The notes under the pieces are model-generated. The model saw only the letters and a list, made by a program, of their open reading frames with translations. It was not told the origin of the DNA and did no database searches. Of a stretch of DNA of 7,096 nucleotides, positions 4,968-7,096 are shown one piece after another. The stretch spans positions 1-7,096 of the forward strand of contig DATKXO010000211.1 of NCBI GenBank assembly GCA_035528995.1. The letters are read 5' to 3'. Positions within the stretch are counted from its first letter, which is position 1. Every line of letters begins with the position of its first letter. This DNA comes from DATKXO01 sp035528995. Lineage in GTDB: Bacteria > Planctomycetota > Phycisphaerae > UBA1845. A program made the position numbers and the translations under genes.

Positions 4968-7096
4968 CTACGGCGCCTCGAACTCGGCCAGGTCGATCTC
5001 GAAGCGGGCCGTCGTGTCCTCGGAAACCAGGAAAACACCATCTCCGTACGGTTCCGTCCTGGCGTAGCGACGCCGCTGCTCGTCCTTCTCGCAGGTCTGA
5101 GCCGAAACGATCAAACCCGTCGTCGTGCCGTCCTCCAGCTCGACCGTGACCGATCGCCACGCCGCGCCCAGACCGTAGGCGCCCAGCTCCGCTTCCCCGT
5201 AGACCACGTATCGCTCCGTTCGCAGGTCTTTGATCCGCAGCAGCAGATCCGTGACCTTCTTGAGGTCGATCGGCAGATCGGGCTCGGACGCGCATTGCCA
5301 CTGGTCGTCCTTCTTGGCGAACGTCTGAGCCGTGCCCTCCGGGGCGGTCACGGTGACGGACACCACCTGCGACGGCTCGAACTCCAGGATGGCCGCGTCG
5401 TGGTACTCGGCCCGCAGCAGCTCCAGCAGCGTGCCCTCCGCCTCGTAGACGGTGCCCTCCCCGCTCGCCGCGTACACCTTCCCCTCGTGCTCACTCACCA
5501 ACAGCCTGTAGTGCTCCGCAGGAGGCTGGTACTTCTCGACCCGCATCCTCGGCTTGGACTTCGGAGCCTCGGCCGGCTCATCCGCCGTCTTCTCACCCGG
5601 CTCGGCACTCGACTCCGGTTGTGCTGCTTCGGCCTCCTCGCCCTCGGCCTCTTCAGGCTCCACCTGAATGTACTTGGTGATCTCCGGCGGCTGGCGGGTG
5701 ATCTCGCAGCTGATCTCCGGCGCGTCCAGCCCGTAGTCGGCCGCATCCGCCTCCCCCACCACCCGCACCGCCTTCAGACGAGCCAGGGCCCCACTCAGCT
5801 TCTTGGCCTCTGCGCCGGCCGTCCGGGCCAAGACCGGCTCGCTGATCGCCAGCTCCCCGCCGGTCCCGGTCAGGGCGAACGCAAACGGTGCCCCGGTCAA
5901 CTCGTCCTCGCGCGTAATGGCGATCCGCGCGATCTCCTTCGGGTTCAGGTCGAAGATGGTGCGGTCGCGGTATTCGGCCGGATCGCGCGTCAGGTTCCCG
6001 GTCTCCCCCACCCGCACCTTGGCCACCGCGTCGGCCTGGTCGGCCCGGACGTAGACCATCCGCCGCGCCTGCGGATCGGTGTACCCACCGACTGTGAACC
6101 GCTGGCTCCGGGCCTCACCCGGCACGTTGAGCCTGATCTCAACCTGCGGCTGGTCCAATCCGAAATCCCCCAGCCGGTCACCCTCGATCTCGACGAAACT
6201 GCGCGCCTCCAGCGCCTGGATCTGCTTGAGCAGCTCGGTAACGGCCTTCGCGTCGATCGCTGACCCGGAGTTGGCATCGACCCACTTGCCCTCCTGCAGC
6301 GCGAACGCGGAGCCGCCGGTCGGCATCGTCAATTCGATCCGATCGGCCGTGGTCACCGCCGCGGTCGTCAGCCGCATGTCGCGCCACTCCTGAAGATTCG
6401 GCGTCAGTCGGTCGGAGATGGTCTTGGCCACCGTCCCAACCACCGGCTCGCCACCCTTGGACACGTACACCTTCGTCTCTTCGCCGATCGGCGAGCGCCC
6501 CGAGACGTGCAGCACGTACTCGGTGATCACCGGCGCCGGCGCGGGCTGTTCTTCCTCCGGCTGTTCCGCGTCCTCATCCTCTCCCTCGGCCGGAGCCTCT
6601 TCCGTCGCCCCTTCCCCCCCCTCGTCAGCGTCCGCGTCCGCCTCCGCTTCGGCGGGTTCGGGCCGCTCTTCCACGGTGGCCCGGATGGTCAGCCCGGCGT
6701 CACCCAGCCCGTACATCGCCGGGTTCTCCGCCTCGTCCGTCACCCAACCGGAGACCCGCAAGCCGCTCATGGCCTGGACGGCCGCGTCGATCTTGTCCGC
6801 CACGGCCCTGGCCTTGGCCGGCGACTCGAACACCCATCCGCTGTCGGATCGGACCAGCACGTACCTGGCCGGCTCCTCGTTGTCGGACCCCGCCTCGATC
6901 TCCAGCCTCTTGACGTTCTCCGCCTGGAAATCAAACAGTTTCTGATCCCGGTACTCGATGGCCCGTTCCTTGAGCAGCTTGCCCAGCGACGTCGACACTA
7001 CGTAGATGGCGCCGGCCCCGCCCAGGCGGACATAGGCCTGGTTGTCCGAAACGTCGCGGCCCACCTCCACGGTGATCGCCGTGCCGCCATCATTCT
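4968..7096 (-). CDS. DUF4340 multi-repeat protein (5' end off window)
   Basis: The frame stays open through the right edge (last complete codon 7092-7094, Asn), so the N-terminus, expected to hold a membrane anchor, is missing; 708 residues are visible. The start TVEVGRDVSDNQAYVRLGGA and the Y-R-D-x-x-hydrophobic-F segments are typical of DUF4340. Numbered from the GTG at 7068-7070, four units recur, each with an (Y/W)(R/H)D strand, an Ala/Val/Lys-rich helix and an (Y/F)GL motif at about 120, 303, 446 and 632. Units 1 and 3 carry acidic Glu/Ala/Pro linkers at 135-180 (6531-6668) and 470-505 (5556-5663); units 2 and 4 have a short hairpin there. DUF4340 genes usually follow an ABC transporter permease and an auxiliary (GldF/GldG-like) gene; those would lie off the right edge, making this the last gene of that operon. 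The product is presumably membrane-anchored and extracytoplasmic. Its biochemical role is not known. Confidence 0.85.
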   Translation of the reverse strand, partial: NDGGTAITVEVGRDVSDNQAYVRLGGAGAIYVVSTSLGKLLKERAIEYRDQKLFDFQAENVKRLEIEAGSDNEEPARYVLVRSDSGWVFESPAKARAVADKIDAAVQAMSGLRVSGWVTDEAENPAMYGLGDAGLTIRATVEERPEPAEAEADADADEGGEGATEEAPAEGEDEDAEQPEEEQPAPAPVITEYVLHVSGRSPIGEETKVYVSKGGEPVVGTVAKTISDRLTPNLQEWRDMRLTTAAVTTADRIELTMPTGGSAFALQEGKWVDANSGSAIDAKAVTELLKQIQALEARSFVEIEGDRLGDFGLDQPQVEIRLNVPGEARSQRFTVGGYTDPQARRMVYVRADQADAVAKVRVGETGNLTRDPAEYRDRTIFDLNPKEIARIAITREDELTGAPFAFALTGTGGELAISEPVLARTAGAEAKKLSGALARLKAVRVVGEADAADYGLDAPEISCEITRQPPEITKYIQVEPEEAEGEEAEAAQPESSAEPGEKTADEPAEAPKSKPRMRVEKYQPPAEHYRLLVSEHEGKVYAASGEGTVYEAEGTLLELLRAEYHDAAILEFEPSQVVSVTVTAPEGTAQTFAKKDDQWQCASEPDLPIDLKKVTDLLLRIKDLRTERYVVYGEAELGAYGLGAAWRSVTVELEDGTTTGLIVSAQTCEKDEQRRRYARTEPYGDGVFLVSEDTTARFEIDLAEFEAP

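Noticed and set aside
4461..6263. Plus-strand open frame of 600 codons opposite the DUF4340 gene and across the HTH gene
   Set aside because: The product is rich in Arg, Leu, His and Gln with no motif. It runs out of frame through the well-supported HTH gene and antisense to DUF4340. Long antisense frames are common in GC-rich DNA.

Overview
The window is GC-rich (by eye around two thirds G+C) bacterial chromosome. The combination suggests a member of the Planctomycetota (Phycisphaerae/Pirellulales-like) or a close relative. It holds a secreted HEAT-repeat protein with a Trp-rich 'WRAWW' insert, a multi-unit DUF4340 protein, a small HTH_11-type regulator and the tail of an IS4-type transposase. 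This placement is inferred from gene style only. No rRNA, tRNA or CRISPR array was seen.

Layout. 1-126 (+) is the C-terminal end of a transposase, cut by the window edge, followed by a weak terminator-like hairpin. 127-467 has no convincing gene. On the minus strand, 468-725 is the C-terminal half of a thioredoxin-fold (TlpA/redoxin) protein without its N-terminal active-site half. It lies in the same reading frame as, and nine codons after, the stop of the next gene. 753-2954 (-) encodes an exported HEAT-repeat protein with a TPR-like C-terminal part. 3205-4308 (-) encodes a complete PLP-dependent class I/II aminotransferase. 4540-4893 (+) is a divergently transcribed small helix-turn-helix protein. 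4968-7096 (-) is a large DUF4340 protein whose 5' end lies outside the window and which converges on the regulator gene.

The most interesting region is the 231-bp divergent spacer between the aminotransferase and the HTH gene. The aminotransferase has a good promoter (TTGCAC, 17 bp, TACAAC) whose expected start of transcription falls almost on the ATG, so its mRNA is probably leaderless. Immediately upstream of that -35 box are about three copies of the 10-mer CCCCGACCGT, one per helical turn; an identical copy follows the HTH stop codon. On the other side, a palindrome (GACAAG-CA-CTTGTC) overlaps the likely -35 box of the HTH gene. Together these look like a local regulatory circuit in which the HTH protein may control itself and the aminotransferase. 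That link is inference.

The DUF4340 protein is probably the last gene of a gliding-type ABC transporter operon (GldA/F/G-like) lying off the right edge. It shows four tandem units, and long acidic linkers sit at the same position of units 1 and 3. The left side, with an IS end and a half redoxin gene, looks like an eroding, rearranged segment.
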